This document shows, piece by piece, positions 1-8,678 of a stretch of DNA of 44,755 nucleotides (the stretch's first letter is position 1; each line of letters opens with the position of its first letter). The DNA lies in NCBI GenBank assembly GCA_022768945.1, contig JALEKY010000010.1, positions 1-44,755 of the forward strand, written 5' to 3'. The translations under genes were made by a program, and so were the position numbers. Under the pieces are notes generated by a model. The model searched no databases. It saw only the letters and a program-made list of their open reading frames with translations, and was not told where the DNA came from. This DNA comes from Christensenellaceae bacterium (GTDB taxonomy: Bacteria; Bacillota; Clostridia; Christensenellales; Borkfalkiaceae).

Positions 1-368
1 ACGGTGCCGGCGTCGGTTGTCGACTTACCGAAAGTAACCGATACGCCCGCGTCTGTCGCTATATAAAACATCGGAGCGTCGGTCATGTTGTTACCGAGTG
101 TTACGGTCACGTCTTTTTCGGAATACAGCACGTAGGAAGCGCCTTTTTTAAACGTAACCTTTTCGGTCACGGTGAAGTTTTCCGTTAAAGCGATTTCGGT
201 AACGGTTCCGTCAGTCGCCGCCTCTTCGATTGCCGTTTTAAAAGCCGTAAACGCCGCGTCGGGCGTGGGTGTTTCGTCTTCCGCGCTCGCGGTTAAGGCG
301 AGTCCGAACGAAAGCGAAAGAGTAAGCATTGCCATTAAAATGGTGAGCAAATACTTCTTCATTGTCAT
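1..368 (-). CDS. Secreted protein, 3' end beyond window
   Basis: Open frame of 122 codons reading off the left edge. The start at 368 (or the second Met two codons on) is preceded by GGAGGA seven bases upstream. The N-terminus is a signal peptide: Lys-Lys, a hydrophobic stretch rich in Leu, Met and Ser, and a likely cleavage after a Leu-Thr-Ala-Ser-Ala sequence. The mature part is Thr/Val/Asp-rich with alternating polar and hydrophobic residues, as in beta-rich surface proteins. I recognise no family. It follows the sugar permease gene after a 69-bp gap with a small hairpin and is probably the next gene of the glycan locus, exported like the other surface proteins here. Function unknown because most of the protein lies outside the window. 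Confidence 0.75.
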   Translation of the reverse strand, partial: MTMKKYLLTILMAMLTLSLSFGLALTASAEDETPTPDAAFTAFKTAIEEAATDGTVTEIALTENFTVTEKVTFKKGASYVLYSEKDVTVTLGNNMTDAPMFYIATDAGVSVTFGKSTTDAGT

Positions 369-386
369 TTTATCCTCCTTATATTT

Positions 387-402
387 AACGGTTTTTACCG
401 TT
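387..402 (-). other. Intergenic hairpin
   Basis: AACGGT and ACCGTT flank a four-base loop between the last permease gene and the next secreted-protein gene. No T-run follows on the minus strand, so it is more likely an mRNA-stability or processing hairpin than a terminator. Confidence 0.4.
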
Positions 403-437
403 TGTTTCGATGCGGGAATAATCCCTTTGTAAATAAA

Positions 438-1370
438 TCAGCCTTTTACCGCGCCCATCGCAAGCCCTTCCACGAACTGCTTCTGAACGAGGAGGTAAAC
501 GATTAAAGGCGGTATCATCATAACCGTCGCTATAGCGAAAGTTTTCGGGTAATCCGCGCCGCCGAACCTTTGCGGATTGGAAAACAATTCCATAAGAGTG
601 GCGGAAGTCGTTGCGAGAAGTCTGTATTCTGTCTTGCTCGGCAACATGATAAGGCTCGTCATATAGTCGTTCCAGTTGGCTACGAACGTGTTGAGTATCA
701 TCATAGAGAAAATCGGGCGAACAAGGGGGAGATACAGTTGCAGAACTATACGCACGAAGCTCGCGCCGTCGATTTCACCGCTTTCCGCCATATCGTTGCC
801 GAGAGAAACGAAACATTGACGGAAAAGAAATATAGAATACGCGCTTACCCAGCCCGTTATATACAGAACGCCCGGGTTATCTACCCAACCGGTGCCGCCG
901 TCGCCTAAAATGTTGTTTCCGCCTACGAGCGGGAATTTGCTCATCCAGATGAAGTTAGGAACCATCATGGCAACGCCCGGTATCATAGTGGAGCTTAAAA
1001 GAATAGTGAAAACTATTCGCTTATACTTAAAGTTTACTTTTGCGAACACGTATCCGCCGAACGACGAAACGAATACCGAAACGACAAATCCGACTACCAT
1101 TCTCGAAACGGTCAGGAACATCGGAAAAAGAATATCCGTTTCCGCTTTGAACAGTATCGCGTAATTGCCGAGCTCCGTCCACGGGTGCTTCGGAATAGGC
1201 AAAAGCAGAGAAGCTTTGTATTCTTCTACCGAGCAAAGCGAGCCGAGCAGCGAATACACGAAAGGATAAACCATCACTATTCCGCCTATCGTAAGAAACA
1301 GATACGGACCTATTTTTTGAAAAACTAAAGCGAATCGGGAGGTCTTTTTGATTTTGTATGCGTTTTCCAT
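438..1370 (-). CDS. Sugar ABC transporter permease, MalG type (CUT1)
   Basis: A 310-residue inner-membrane permease. It has an N-terminal membrane segment around residues 20-45, about six segments overall, and near residues 195-220 the EAA loop (ESGEIDGAS...LPLVRP) that docks on the ATPase. This loop, and the C-terminal Lys-Gly ending common in MalG/UgpE-type proteins, place it in the carbohydrate uptake 1 family. It begins 4 bases after the stop of the MalF-type permease, so the two are co-translated and should form the heterodimeric channel fed by the upstream binding lipoprotein. No ATPase gene lies in this locus; CUT1 systems often share one MsmX/MalK-type ATPase encoded elsewhere. The substrate cannot be read from the sequence; the neighbouring GH38 enzyme suggests a mannose-containing oligosaccharide. 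Confidence 0.92.
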   Translation of the reverse strand: MENAYKIKKTSRFALVFQKIGPYLFLTIGGIVMVYPFVYSLLGSLCSVEEYKASLLLPIPKHPWTELGNYAILFKAETDILFPMFLTVSRMVVGFVVSVFVSSFGGYVFAKVNFKYKRIVFTILLSSTMIPGVAMMVPNFIWMSKFPLVGGNNILGDGGTGWVDNPGVLYITGWVSAYSIFLFRQCFVSLGNDMAESGEIDGASFVRIVLQLYLPLVRPIFSMMILNTFVANWNDYMTSLIMLPSKTEYRLLATTSATLMELFSNPQRFGGADYPKTFAIATVMMIPPLIVYLLVQKQFVEGLAMGAVKG

Positions 1371-1374
1371 GCCG

Positions 1375-2271
1375 TTAGTTATCCTCCACTTTGAGTATGC
1401 CGCTGTCCGAAATTCTGATGTTAATGAACGTGAGAATAAGAACGATTATCATTACTATTACCGAAAGCGCGCAGGAGAAACCGTATTTGAAGTTTTTGAA
1501 CGCTTCGTCGTACAGTCTGTAAAGAACTACTTTCGTGGATTGATCGGGCCCGCCGTTCGAAATCAGCAGAACGGGTTCGAAAATATTGAATGCGCCGATA
1601 AAGCCGGTTATAAGAATGTAGCCGAGCATAGGACGGAGAAGTGGAAGGGTGATATACCACATTTTCTGGCGTTTGTTTACGCCGTCGAGGTAAGCCGCTT
1701 CGTAAATTTCCTTGTCTATGCCGTTAAGACCGGCAAGGAAGTACATCGCGGTGCCGCCCGTGCCGCCCCAGGTCACTATGAAAATTATCCAGAAGTACAT
1801 CCACCCGGTAGAAAGTTTCCAGGCGATCATTTCACCGCCGAGGCTTTCTATTATGCGGTTTATCGTACCGTCGTTGGCGAGCATTACGTTAAAGAATTCG
1901 CTGACGATCGCGCCGGAAAGAAGCCCCGGTATGTACCAGATCATTCTGTAAAAAGTGCTGCCTTTTACTATGGCTTTCATCGCGAGCGAGGCGAGGAAGC
2001 CGAACAGCATTCCGCATACCACCACGCCTACCGCGATGACGAACGTTATCAGTATAGACCTGAAATATTCGGGATACTTGAATACGTCTGCGTAGTTTTT
2101 CCAGCCAACCCATTCGGATACGAATTTGCCCGCTTTGATCGTTTCTCCGTAGTTCGTAAAAGACATTACGAACAGTATGACTATAGGAACGATCGTAAAC
2201 AACGCGAAGTATATCAGAATCGGCGTCATTACAGCCCAGCCTTTAATGTTATCTCTTTTACTCTTTTTCAT
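1375..2271 (-). CDS. Sugar ABC transporter permease, MalF type (CUT1)
   Basis: A 298-residue permease with six predicted membrane segments (first at about residues 15-38) and a classic EAA loop near residue 190 (EIYEAAYLDG...LPLLRP). The length is typical for Gram-positive MalF/UgpA-type proteins, which lack the large MalF periplasmic loop of E. coli. It starts 5 bases after the stop of the binding-protein gene and is followed 4 bases later by the MalG-type permease, giving the usual lipoprotein-permease-permease order. It acts in the cytoplasmic membrane as half of the translocation pore. Family membership is firm; substrate is inferred from context only. Confidence 0.92.
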   Translation of the reverse strand: MKKSKRDNIKGWAVMTPILIYFALFTIVPIVILFVMSFTNYGETIKAGKFVSEWVGWKNYADVFKYPEYFRSILITFVIAVGVVVCGMLFGFLASLAMKAIVKGSTFYRMIWYIPGLLSGAIVSEFFNVMLANDGTINRIIESLGGEMIAWKLSTGWMYFWIIFIVTWGGTGGTAMYFLAGLNGIDKEIYEAAYLDGVNKRQKMWYITLPLLRPMLGYILITGFIGAFNIFEPVLLISNGGPDQSTKVVLYRLYDEAFKNFKYGFSCALSVIVMIIVLILTFINIRISDSGILKVEDN

Positions 2272-2276
2272 GACGA

Positions 2277-3653
2277 TTATCTGTTAAGACATTCAACCAT
2301 TTCGTTGTGCGTTGCCGTCATCTGCGTTTTAACGTCCGCTTTGTCCGTGGTATATACTCTGTTTACGTACGTCTTCCATGCGTCCCATATAAGGGAAGCG
2401 TTTTTCGTAAAGCCGTACAGACATTTTACGTTAACATAGTCACTGCTTTGCAACGGAACGAGCAAAGGTTTAACGGTGGAGTAATGGTATTCTTCCGTTT
2501 TGATTCCCTCGTCGGTAAGTACGGAGTTTAAAGTGGGCAGACCGTACGTAAGGCGTAAACAAGCTCTCTGCACGTCCTCGCTCATCATAAGGTCTATAAA
2601 CTTAGCCGCGAGGTCTTTCTTTTTGCTCGTAGTCATAATGCCGTAATAAACGGAACCTACGGAAACGTTGGAATGAATGTTCTTATCCTTGAATACGGGT
2701 AATTCCACGCCGATTATATCGTTTTCGGAAAGAGTTCCGCGTGAATTGAGAATTACGTTGCTGCCGTCTACTACATACGCCGCCTGCGCTTCATAGAAGT
2801 ATCTGAGCTGGTCGTCCGTTTGCTGAATGCCTTTCGCTCCGTCGGGACCGGTTTTGCCGAGGTCGTACATCATCTGCAGAGCGAGTTCGTTTTTATTGAA
2901 CGCGATGGTTCCGTCGTCGTTAGCGAAATCTCCGCCTGCCTGGCGCATAAACGCCAAAGCTCTCCATTGAGAGTCGTCGCTCGTCGTGTCGTTGAGAAGA
3001 TATCCGCCCTTGCCTTTTACGTTGTTGTCCGTATAATACTTTTTAATATCTCGGCAGATAAGAAGAAGGTCTTCCATCGTAGCGGGTTTTAACGGATCTA
3101 TGCCGGCGTCCGTATATTTTTGAGCGGGTACGTTGTTCGCGTCTAAAATCTTTGCGTTTCTGAGCGCGCGTTTGTTAATCCACAGCGCGAACGTACCGGT
3201 AACGGACGGAACGGCGTACAATTTGTCGTTGTACATACCTCTTTCGAGAAGGTCTGCGGACATAAGAGAACGATATTTGTCGTCGAGAGGCTCGAACGTT
3301 TCGCCGTCGATAAGCTTTTTAAGATACTGTTCGCCGGGAACGACGTCTACCTGAATATTCGTGATAAGCGCGTTGGAAACCGCTTTGTTGAGGTCTTCGC
3401 CCCAGCCTTGAAAGAGAAGCTTGAGTTTTTTGCCTTCGTTTCTCTTTTCGAATTCGTCCACGATGTACTTTGTATAGAGAGCCGTCGGGTTTTCTTCGTC
3501 TACCACAAGGGTTTGTTCGTAGTTAACGTCGAGTCCGGCGCACCATACTACAAGAGTGTCTTCGGTTATTCCGTCTTCTTTCTTGCATGCGGAAAAGGGA
3601 ATAGCCAAAAGGAGCGCAAGCAACGCGCATAAAAGTTTTACGTTTTTTTTCAT
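2277..3653 (-). CDS. Sugar-binding lipoprotein of ABC transporter (SBP family 1)
   Basis: A 458-residue extracellular solute-binding protein. Signal peptide with lipobox ending in PFSAC, so Cys23 is the likely lipidated residue. The mature part has the family 1 layout (bilobed, with a region near residue 320 reading ELPVFKD and a Trp-containing C-terminal helical region). I chose the ATG at 3653 over an in-frame ATG at 3680: it has AGGAGA about 8 bases upstream and overlaps the preceding stop as ATGA, a sign of translational coupling. It should capture a sugar or oligosaccharide at the cell surface and hand it to the two permeases just downstream. Ligand unknown. Confidence 0.92.
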   Translation of the reverse strand: MKKNVKLLCALLALLLAIPFSACKKEDGITEDTLVVWCAGLDVNYEQTLVVDEENPTALYTKYIVDEFEKRNEGKKLKLLFQGWGEDLNKAVSNALITNIQVDVVPGEQYLKKLIDGETFEPLDDKYRSLMSADLLERGMYNDKLYAVPSVTGTFALWINKRALRNAKILDANNVPAQKYTDAGIDPLKPATMEDLLLICRDIKKYYTDNNVKGKGGYLLNDTTSDDSQWRALAFMRQAGGDFANDDGTIAFNKNELALQMMYDLGKTGPDGAKGIQQTDDQLRYFYEAQAAYVVDGSNVILNSRGTLSENDIIGVELPVFKDKNIHSNVSVGSVYYGIMTTSKKKDLAAKFIDLMMSEDVQRACLRLTYGLPTLNSVLTDEGIKTEEYHYSTVKPLLVPLQSSDYVNVKCLYGFTKNASLIWDAWKTYVNRVYTTDKADVKTQMTATHNEMVECLNR

Positions 3654-5983
3654 CTTATTTTTCTCCTTAAATTTTTGCATATATAGGCGGCGGTAAAAAG
3701 TATCGGCAACGCAAATAAAGCCGAAGCGCCCTCCGCAGAGGACTTGCAGCCTTTTTCAGAGCCGGAACTTTTATCTCCCGACGCGGCTACGTTTACCTTT
3801 TTCGTCGTTTTTAAGCTTATGCCTTCGTCCACTTCGTATTCCCCGGCGTAGATAGTGCCCGTTACCGAAACGTTTCCTACCTGAGTCGCCGTTTTCCATT
3901 TCCAGGCTATTTCGAGTTCGATTTTTCCGCCGCTTGCGAGGGTTGCCGAAACCTTATCGGGAAGGGTATGTTTTTCTCCGAGTTTTATATCTTTCGAATC
4001 CGTTATCTCGTCTATCGAAACTATATAATCTTTAACGTCGAATTCAATGGTATACTCGGTGGGGATACCTTCCGCAAAAGCGTAATCGGAAGTAAGAGTC
4101 ATTTTATTTTGTTTTTTGCCGATTTCGTCGGACGCAGTCCACTCGTATTCGGCTTTAACGCTCGTTATTTCGCCGTTAATGAGAAGAGCCGGGATTGTCT
4201 TAGGCAGAGAGATTTTTTTACCTAAAAGAACCGTTTGCGAGCTTTTCGGCAACGTGCCTATTTTATCTATTATTAGTTCGCCCGTTACGGTAAGGTTCAG
4301 CTCTATAGCCGTAGATACCCCGTCGGCTGTGAGTTTGCCGTCAGTCTGTATCGTCCCCGTTATCGGAACGTTCCCGAGTTTTACCGCTCTTGTCCAGCTC
4401 CATTTAACGTTAAAGTTTTCGGTTTTACCGGTGAACAGAGTTGCTGTAACTGCGGAGGGGAGATTGTGATTGCTACCGAGTGTTACTTCGTTTTTCGCCG
4501 CTTGTTCGATTTCGCTAAGGTTTACCGAAGTTACGTAATCGCTCACGTTGTAGTAAACGGTGAATTCGTTCGGTTCGGAAGAGGGAACGTTCAACCCGGT
4601 AAAATCGAGGGAACCTTTGATCTCGTCCGCGCCTTCGGTATCGGAAACGTTTTGTCTGTCGTACGAAACGGGAATTCTTATCGTGCCGCCTACCACGGTA
4701 TAACCGTTGAAAAATGTCGGCAGATTGTGTTTCAATCCGATGCCTATAAGTTTTCTCGAATACTCGCTCGTTTGCGGCAGCGTGGTTTTATCTATTGAAA
4801 GAATTTGTTTGTCGTATCCTTTTTCTGCAATTTCTTCGGGGGATATTTCATAGAAATAACGCTTATTTTTGTCGGTTTTATCCCAACTTAAGCCGAAGTA
4901 ATAATCTCTGTCCAACGTTCTTTCGATATATGGTCCGGTTTTTCCGTCGAATGTTCCCGCGAGCATTTCTTTTTTTATCGTTATAATGTCCGTGCCGTCA
5001 AGTCTTAAACCCGCCGCGCCGAGGTTTCCGACCGGCCAGTTTATGTTTAAGCAGGACATATTCGAGTAATCGATATTTATCTTTTCTCTTCCGGAAGAGG
5101 CGGCGGATTTAGAGTATACGTCCGTATAAATCGAACCCGCGCTTATATAAGTCACCGTGGAGGGTAAAAGACTTTGTTTCAGTCCGTTTATGAATACATA
5201 CTCGCGGAAATCGAGATAATCTTCGGAGAGGGGATTGTCTAATCCTGAAGACGGCTCCTGAAATTTAGCCGCGTCGAGCTGAAAAGTAAGCCCGTAATGA
5301 GTGCCGTTGTCCGCGTCGCGAAGCCCCGAAGCGACTATCTTTGCCGTCGGTATATCGTTAGCGGTTATTTTTTCGAAGTATCTTTCGTCTGCCGTATCGC
5401 CCCAATGCAGTCTGAAGTAGTAATCTCTGTCGAGTACGGCTTCTACTTCTTCGTCCTTTTTAAAAGTGTTTGTAGGCATTCCGGCTTTTATTACGAGTAT
5501 GTCCGAGCCGTCGTATTTCAAAAGTTCTCCGGCAAGCTTAACCTGCCAGTTGAAATTTATAACGTAGTGGCTGCCGTCTTCGTTCAGCGTATATTCTTCT
5601 CTCGTTGTTCCGTTTGTTTTCTTATACGTCGCGTTGAATTTCGGGGTAGAAGAAACGTAAAATCCTCCCGCTCCTGCAGGTATAACGCTTCTGCCGTTTA
5701 CCCAAAGGTACTCTTTTAAATTGAAGTAGGGGGAATTCGGATCATGATTGTCAAGTCCGGAAGAGGGTGTGCCGGGATATTCCGCATCGGTCTCTATAAC
5801 GAGTCCTACGACTATTCCTATCCCGGGCAAATCTTCGTAACGTACGGCATAATCGATTACGGAGTTTGTTTCGCTTGCGGTAAGCGCGTGCGCTTTATTC
5901 GTCTTATCGATGGACGTCAGTCCTGCAAACGAAAAACATAGCGCGACGGCGCACAATAACGGCAATAGTAGTTTTTTTATCAT
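3650..5983 (-). CDS. Surface protein with duplicated novel module and four Big_4-like domains
   Basis: A 777-residue exported protein. Signal peptide at about residues 1-34. Residues about 45-390 hold two copies of a module of about 170 residues ending in LDRDYYF-x-L-x-W, then RYF and a conserved Ile; each copy also has a SSGLDN segment, an NG turn and a DG-x-DI strand. I do not recognise this module. Residues about 395-730 hold four tandem Ig-like repeats with LP...ATL...G...W...GN-V-TGTI patterns, like Pfam Big_4. The C-terminus has GCKSS (Cys746), a hydrophobic segment and a basic tail, so it is probably membrane- or wall-held. It lies just before the binding lipoprotein (4-base overlap) and after the GxGYxYP lipoprotein. 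A glycan-binding role at the surface is likely but inferred. Confidence 0.85.
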   Translation of the reverse strand: MIKKLLLPLLCAVALCFSFAGLTSIDKTNKAHALTASETNSVIDYAVRYEDLPGIGIVVGLVIETDAEYPGTPSSGLDNHDPNSPYFNLKEYLWVNGRSVIPAGAGGFYVSSTPKFNATYKKTNGTTREEYTLNEDGSHYVINFNWQVKLAGELLKYDGSDILVIKAGMPTNTFKKDEEVEAVLDRDYYFRLHWGDTADERYFEKITANDIPTAKIVASGLRDADNGTHYGLTFQLDAAKFQEPSSGLDNPLSEDYLDFREYVFINGLKQSLLPSTVTYISAGSIYTDVYSKSAASSGREKINIDYSNMSCLNINWPVGNLGAAGLRLDGTDIITIKKEMLAGTFDGKTGPYIERTLDRDYYFGLSWDKTDKNKRYFYEISPEEIAEKGYDKQILSIDKTTLPQTSEYSRKLIGIGLKHNLPTFFNGYTVVGGTIRIPVSYDRQNVSDTEGADEIKGSLDFTGLNVPSSEPNEFTVYYNVSDYVTSVNLSEIEQAAKNEVTLGSNHNLPSAVTATLFTGKTENFNVKWSWTRAVKLGNVPITGTIQTDGKLTADGVSTAIELNLTVTGELIIDKIGTLPKSSQTVLLGKKISLPKTIPALLINGEITSVKAEYEWTASDEIGKKQNKMTLTSDYAFAEGIPTEYTIEFDVKDYIVSIDEITDSKDIKLGEKHTLPDKVSATLASGGKIELEIAWKWKTATQVGNVSVTGTIYAGEYEVDEGISLKTTKKVNVAASGDKSSGSEKGCKSSAEGASALFALPILFTAAYICKNLRRKIR

Positions 5984-6098
5984 TTTCAGCCTCTTTTTTG
6001 TATCTAAAAGAAAGTTAAATCACGCGTAAAACACGCGTTATCGGTCGTTTTTATTTAAGAGAGAATATTGCTTCTGCTTTATGACTAAAAACGAGCGT

Positions 6099-8678
6099 TT
6101 AAATATCGGGATAGTATCCTGCGTCGGCTCTGTCTCGGTATTCGCCGTAAAGTGCGAAGAACGTATACGGATCCACTATTTCGAAGTTATAATCGGGATA
6201 CTTGTTCTGAAGCGCCTCGAAGCTGTTGAACAGGTCCGTAGGCGTAACGAGTATTACTCTGCAAACGTGGAACATCGGTCTTCCGAGCTCGGTAACGTTG
6301 ATAGCGTTTGCTTTTAAGGAGCTCGAATACTCCGCCGCGTCGTCCGTAAGAAGTTTCAGTACGCCCGCCTGATAGCAAATGGTTTTGCCTACTTTACCGG
6401 GATCTTTACCCGTAAATACCACTCCGTTATGTCGATAAATCGTTCTGCTTCCGTTTAATACGGCTACGCCGGACGGGTAAAGTTTTGATAGTCCGTCGTA
6501 AATTCTGTTTCTGAGCGAGGAGCTCATCGTATTGAAATCTTCGCCAGAAAAATACGTGCCCATAATGTCTATGTCGTATTTTTTGTTGTATTTTTCTATT
6601 ATGTCGACGTAATCTTCGAGGCTACCGTTCAACCCCTCTCTGTCGCTCGAAGCGTAGTTCGACCAATAATTGTAACCGTATCCGTTATTGCCGCCTACAA
6701 AGTAGTCGTTGTCGGTTGCGTTCTCGTACATATATTCGTAAACGTGCGCAGCTCTCGGCTCGTTTATCGGAATTATCGGCCAGCAGAGGGGATAATCTCC
6801 GAGTCGGGGATCCGAGAACATAGTGGGGATACTTCTGTTCAGCCATGAAGCCGCGTCGTAGTCGCCCATATAAAACATAACGTAATTTTTGTTTTCTAAA
6901 ACGGCGTTGTTCTTTTCCGTTCTCATTCTCACCGCGTTTTTGTTTACGAACTTCGTCGTGGGTTCGTACAAACGATATATGGAGGAGTTTGCGTAGCCGA
7001 AGCTGTCGGGAGTCCACACCACGTTGTATTTGGTAAAGAATTTGCTTGCGATTCCTTCGCCGCCGCCGGGGGTAGCCGCGCCCGACTGAACGTGGTTGGA
7101 ATACTTCAAAGCCCACGGATTTCCTCCGCCGATTTCTATCGGTCCGTCCACGGCTCTCGCGTTTTGCTCGGTCAGTATTTCCGCAAGAACTTCGCTGTCC
7201 GTGCCTACGTCCTGAGTCGTATCGTCTATAGGCACTATAAGGTTGTTCGTGGCAAGGTCGACGAAGAACGCCTTTTCCGCAACATGGTAATCTCTGTGCA
7301 TAAGCGTGTTTTCGAGAGCTCTGTCAACCCAGTTGATCGCCGCGCCGTGAGCCACTGTTCCGTTACCGAGTCTTCCGCCGTCGGGGGTAAGGTTGTTTAC
7401 CGGCATAAATCCGTCGGGGCCTACCCAGCCGTCCGCGTAGTTGCTCATTACGTAAGGATTGCAGAGGTTTGTTTTAATATATTTTTCAAGGGCGTAAAGA
7501 TAAGCATCGCATTTCGCGCTGCCCGTGCTGCCTCGGTCTGTCTCCCAGATTTTTTCGCCTTTGTTTCCTGTAAACTTATCGGTTAAATCGAGTTTTACTT
7601 CGAATAAGTCTTTAACTTCGTAATACACCGAATCGAGATCTTGCGAGTATCTTACGGGCAGAGTATCGTTTACGCCGGCGTCCGTCGTCGCTACGTTCGA
7701 AGTAGCCGGTACGTTGTTGTCCCACAGCGCAAGCCCCGAGACGAACGGTTTGAATATTCTTAGGAGAGTTCCGAGACTCTTTACCTTAACACGATTTTCT
7801 TCAGATTGAAGGAATTTCTTTTCGGATAAATATTCAAGCCAGAACATATCCGTTTCGCCGTAGCCTGTCTGATAAGTTCTCGTATCGAATCTTATATAAA
7901 TGTGAGGTTCGTTTCTGTTTACGATGCCTTGCAGAGAAGCGAGTAAAGTGCCTAAATCCCACACGGTCTGATAATTCGCGCGATATTTTTCGAAGATCTC
8001 CCAGAAGTCGTAAACGTAAAGTTTGTTTTTATCGTAAGCAATCGAAAGGTCGTCTTCGTCCTCGTCGAAAGCGAGTGAAACGGGGAGTTCGCCGTTGGAA
8101 ATCCTTCCGTCGTAACCGTCCGTGCTTTCCAGAATAATTCTCTGTACGGCAATAGCGTTAAGCCCGGAGGAGAAAACTCTTACGTCGTATTTTCCGGCTT
8201 TCGTTATTTCGAAAGTAACAGAGAAAGAGGTGAAGTCGTCGGTAATAAGTGAGATGCTTCCCGTTATGTGTTGGTTTGCTATAACTTTGCCGCTGTCGTT
8301 TACAACCTGAAGAGCGGCGACGGGGTTGTACGTGTTCGTCGCACCGGATTTGCCGGAAACGCCGTATACCGCAAGTTCGGCGGTAAGGGTGTAAGTTCCG
8401 CGAAGCAGGGTGACGTCGTTTGCCGCCGCTACAACGCCTTCGTTTTCGAGTTTAACGGTGTTTGCCGTGTAGTTTTCTATTCCTACCCGCCAGGTTCTGT
8501 TCTCGGCTGCTTCGCCTACTTCGTGAGTGAGAGCGGGATCCGTTCCGTAATAACTGAAAACGGTTACGCCGCTTTGAATTTCTCTGTCGTCTATTTTTTG
8601 CGCGTTGCAGGCAAGCAAAGAAAAAATCATCGAGAAAGTGATTGCCGCTGCCGCTATTCTCATAAAACTATTGCGCAT
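6099..8678 (-). CDS. GxGYxYP-family putative glycoside hydrolase, lipoprotein
   Basis: An 859-residue lipoprotein. The start at 8678 has AGGAG in the expected place; an in-frame start 96 bases upstream lies inside the previous gene and was rejected. The lipobox LLAC puts lipidated Cys at residue 24. Residues about 60-190 look like a beta-sandwich carbohydrate-binding region. Then comes the N-terminal domain of the GxGYxYP family: LASLQGIVNR, an IYIR strand, and a WDNNVPATSNVATT segment. Near residue 666 is GYGYNYW, matching the family's GxGYxY signature but with the final Pro replaced by Trp. The family is annotated as putative glycoside hydrolases without a well-established reaction. It sits in a glycan-use operon beside the sugar importer, consistent with a cell-surface enzyme that trims the substrate before uptake. 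Activity unproven. Confidence 0.8.
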   Translation of the reverse strand: MRNSFMRIAAAAITFSMIFSLLACNAQKIDDREIQSGVTVFSYYGTDPALTHEVGEAAENRTWRVGIENYTANTVKLENEGVVAAANDVTLLRGTYTLTAELAVYGVSGKSGATNTYNPVAALQVVNDSGKVIANQHITGSISLITDDFTSFSVTFEITKAGKYDVRVFSSGLNAIAVQRIILESTDGYDGRISNGELPVSLAFDEDEDDLSIAYDKNKLYVYDFWEIFEKYRANYQTVWDLGTLLASLQGIVNRNEPHIYIRFDTRTYQTGYGETDMFWLEYLSEKKFLQSEENRVKVKSLGTLLRIFKPFVSGLALWDNNVPATSNVATTDAGVNDTLPVRYSQDLDSVYYEVKDLFEVKLDLTDKFTGNKGEKIWETDRGSTGSAKCDAYLYALEKYIKTNLCNPYVMSNYADGWVGPDGFMPVNNLTPDGGRLGNGTVAHGAAINWVDRALENTLMHRDYHVAEKAFFVDLATNNLIVPIDDTTQDVGTDSEVLAEILTEQNARAVDGPIEIGGGNPWALKYSNHVQSGAATPGGGEGIASKFFTKYNVVWTPDSFGYANSSIYRLYEPTTKFVNKNAVRMRTEKNNAVLENKNYVMFYMGDYDAASWLNRSIPTMFSDPRLGDYPLCWPIIPINEPRAAHVYEYMYENATDNDYFVGGNNGYGYNYWSNYASSDREGLNGSLEDYVDIIEKYNKKYDIDIMGTYFSGEDFNTMSSSLRNRIYDGLSKLYPSGVAVLNGSRTIYRHNGVVFTGKDPGKVGKTICYQAGVLKLLTDDAAEYSSSLKANAINVTELGRPMFHVCRVILVTPTDLFNSFEALQNKYPDYNFEIVDPYTFFALYGEYRDRADAGYYPDI

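Noticed and set aside
6022-6038. Inverted repeat ACGCGT-AAAAC-ACGCGT and an adjacent GCGTTATCG, considered as a terminator or a second LacI operator
   Set aside because: No T-run on either strand, and only one half-site matches the operator at 19493; the other half does not.
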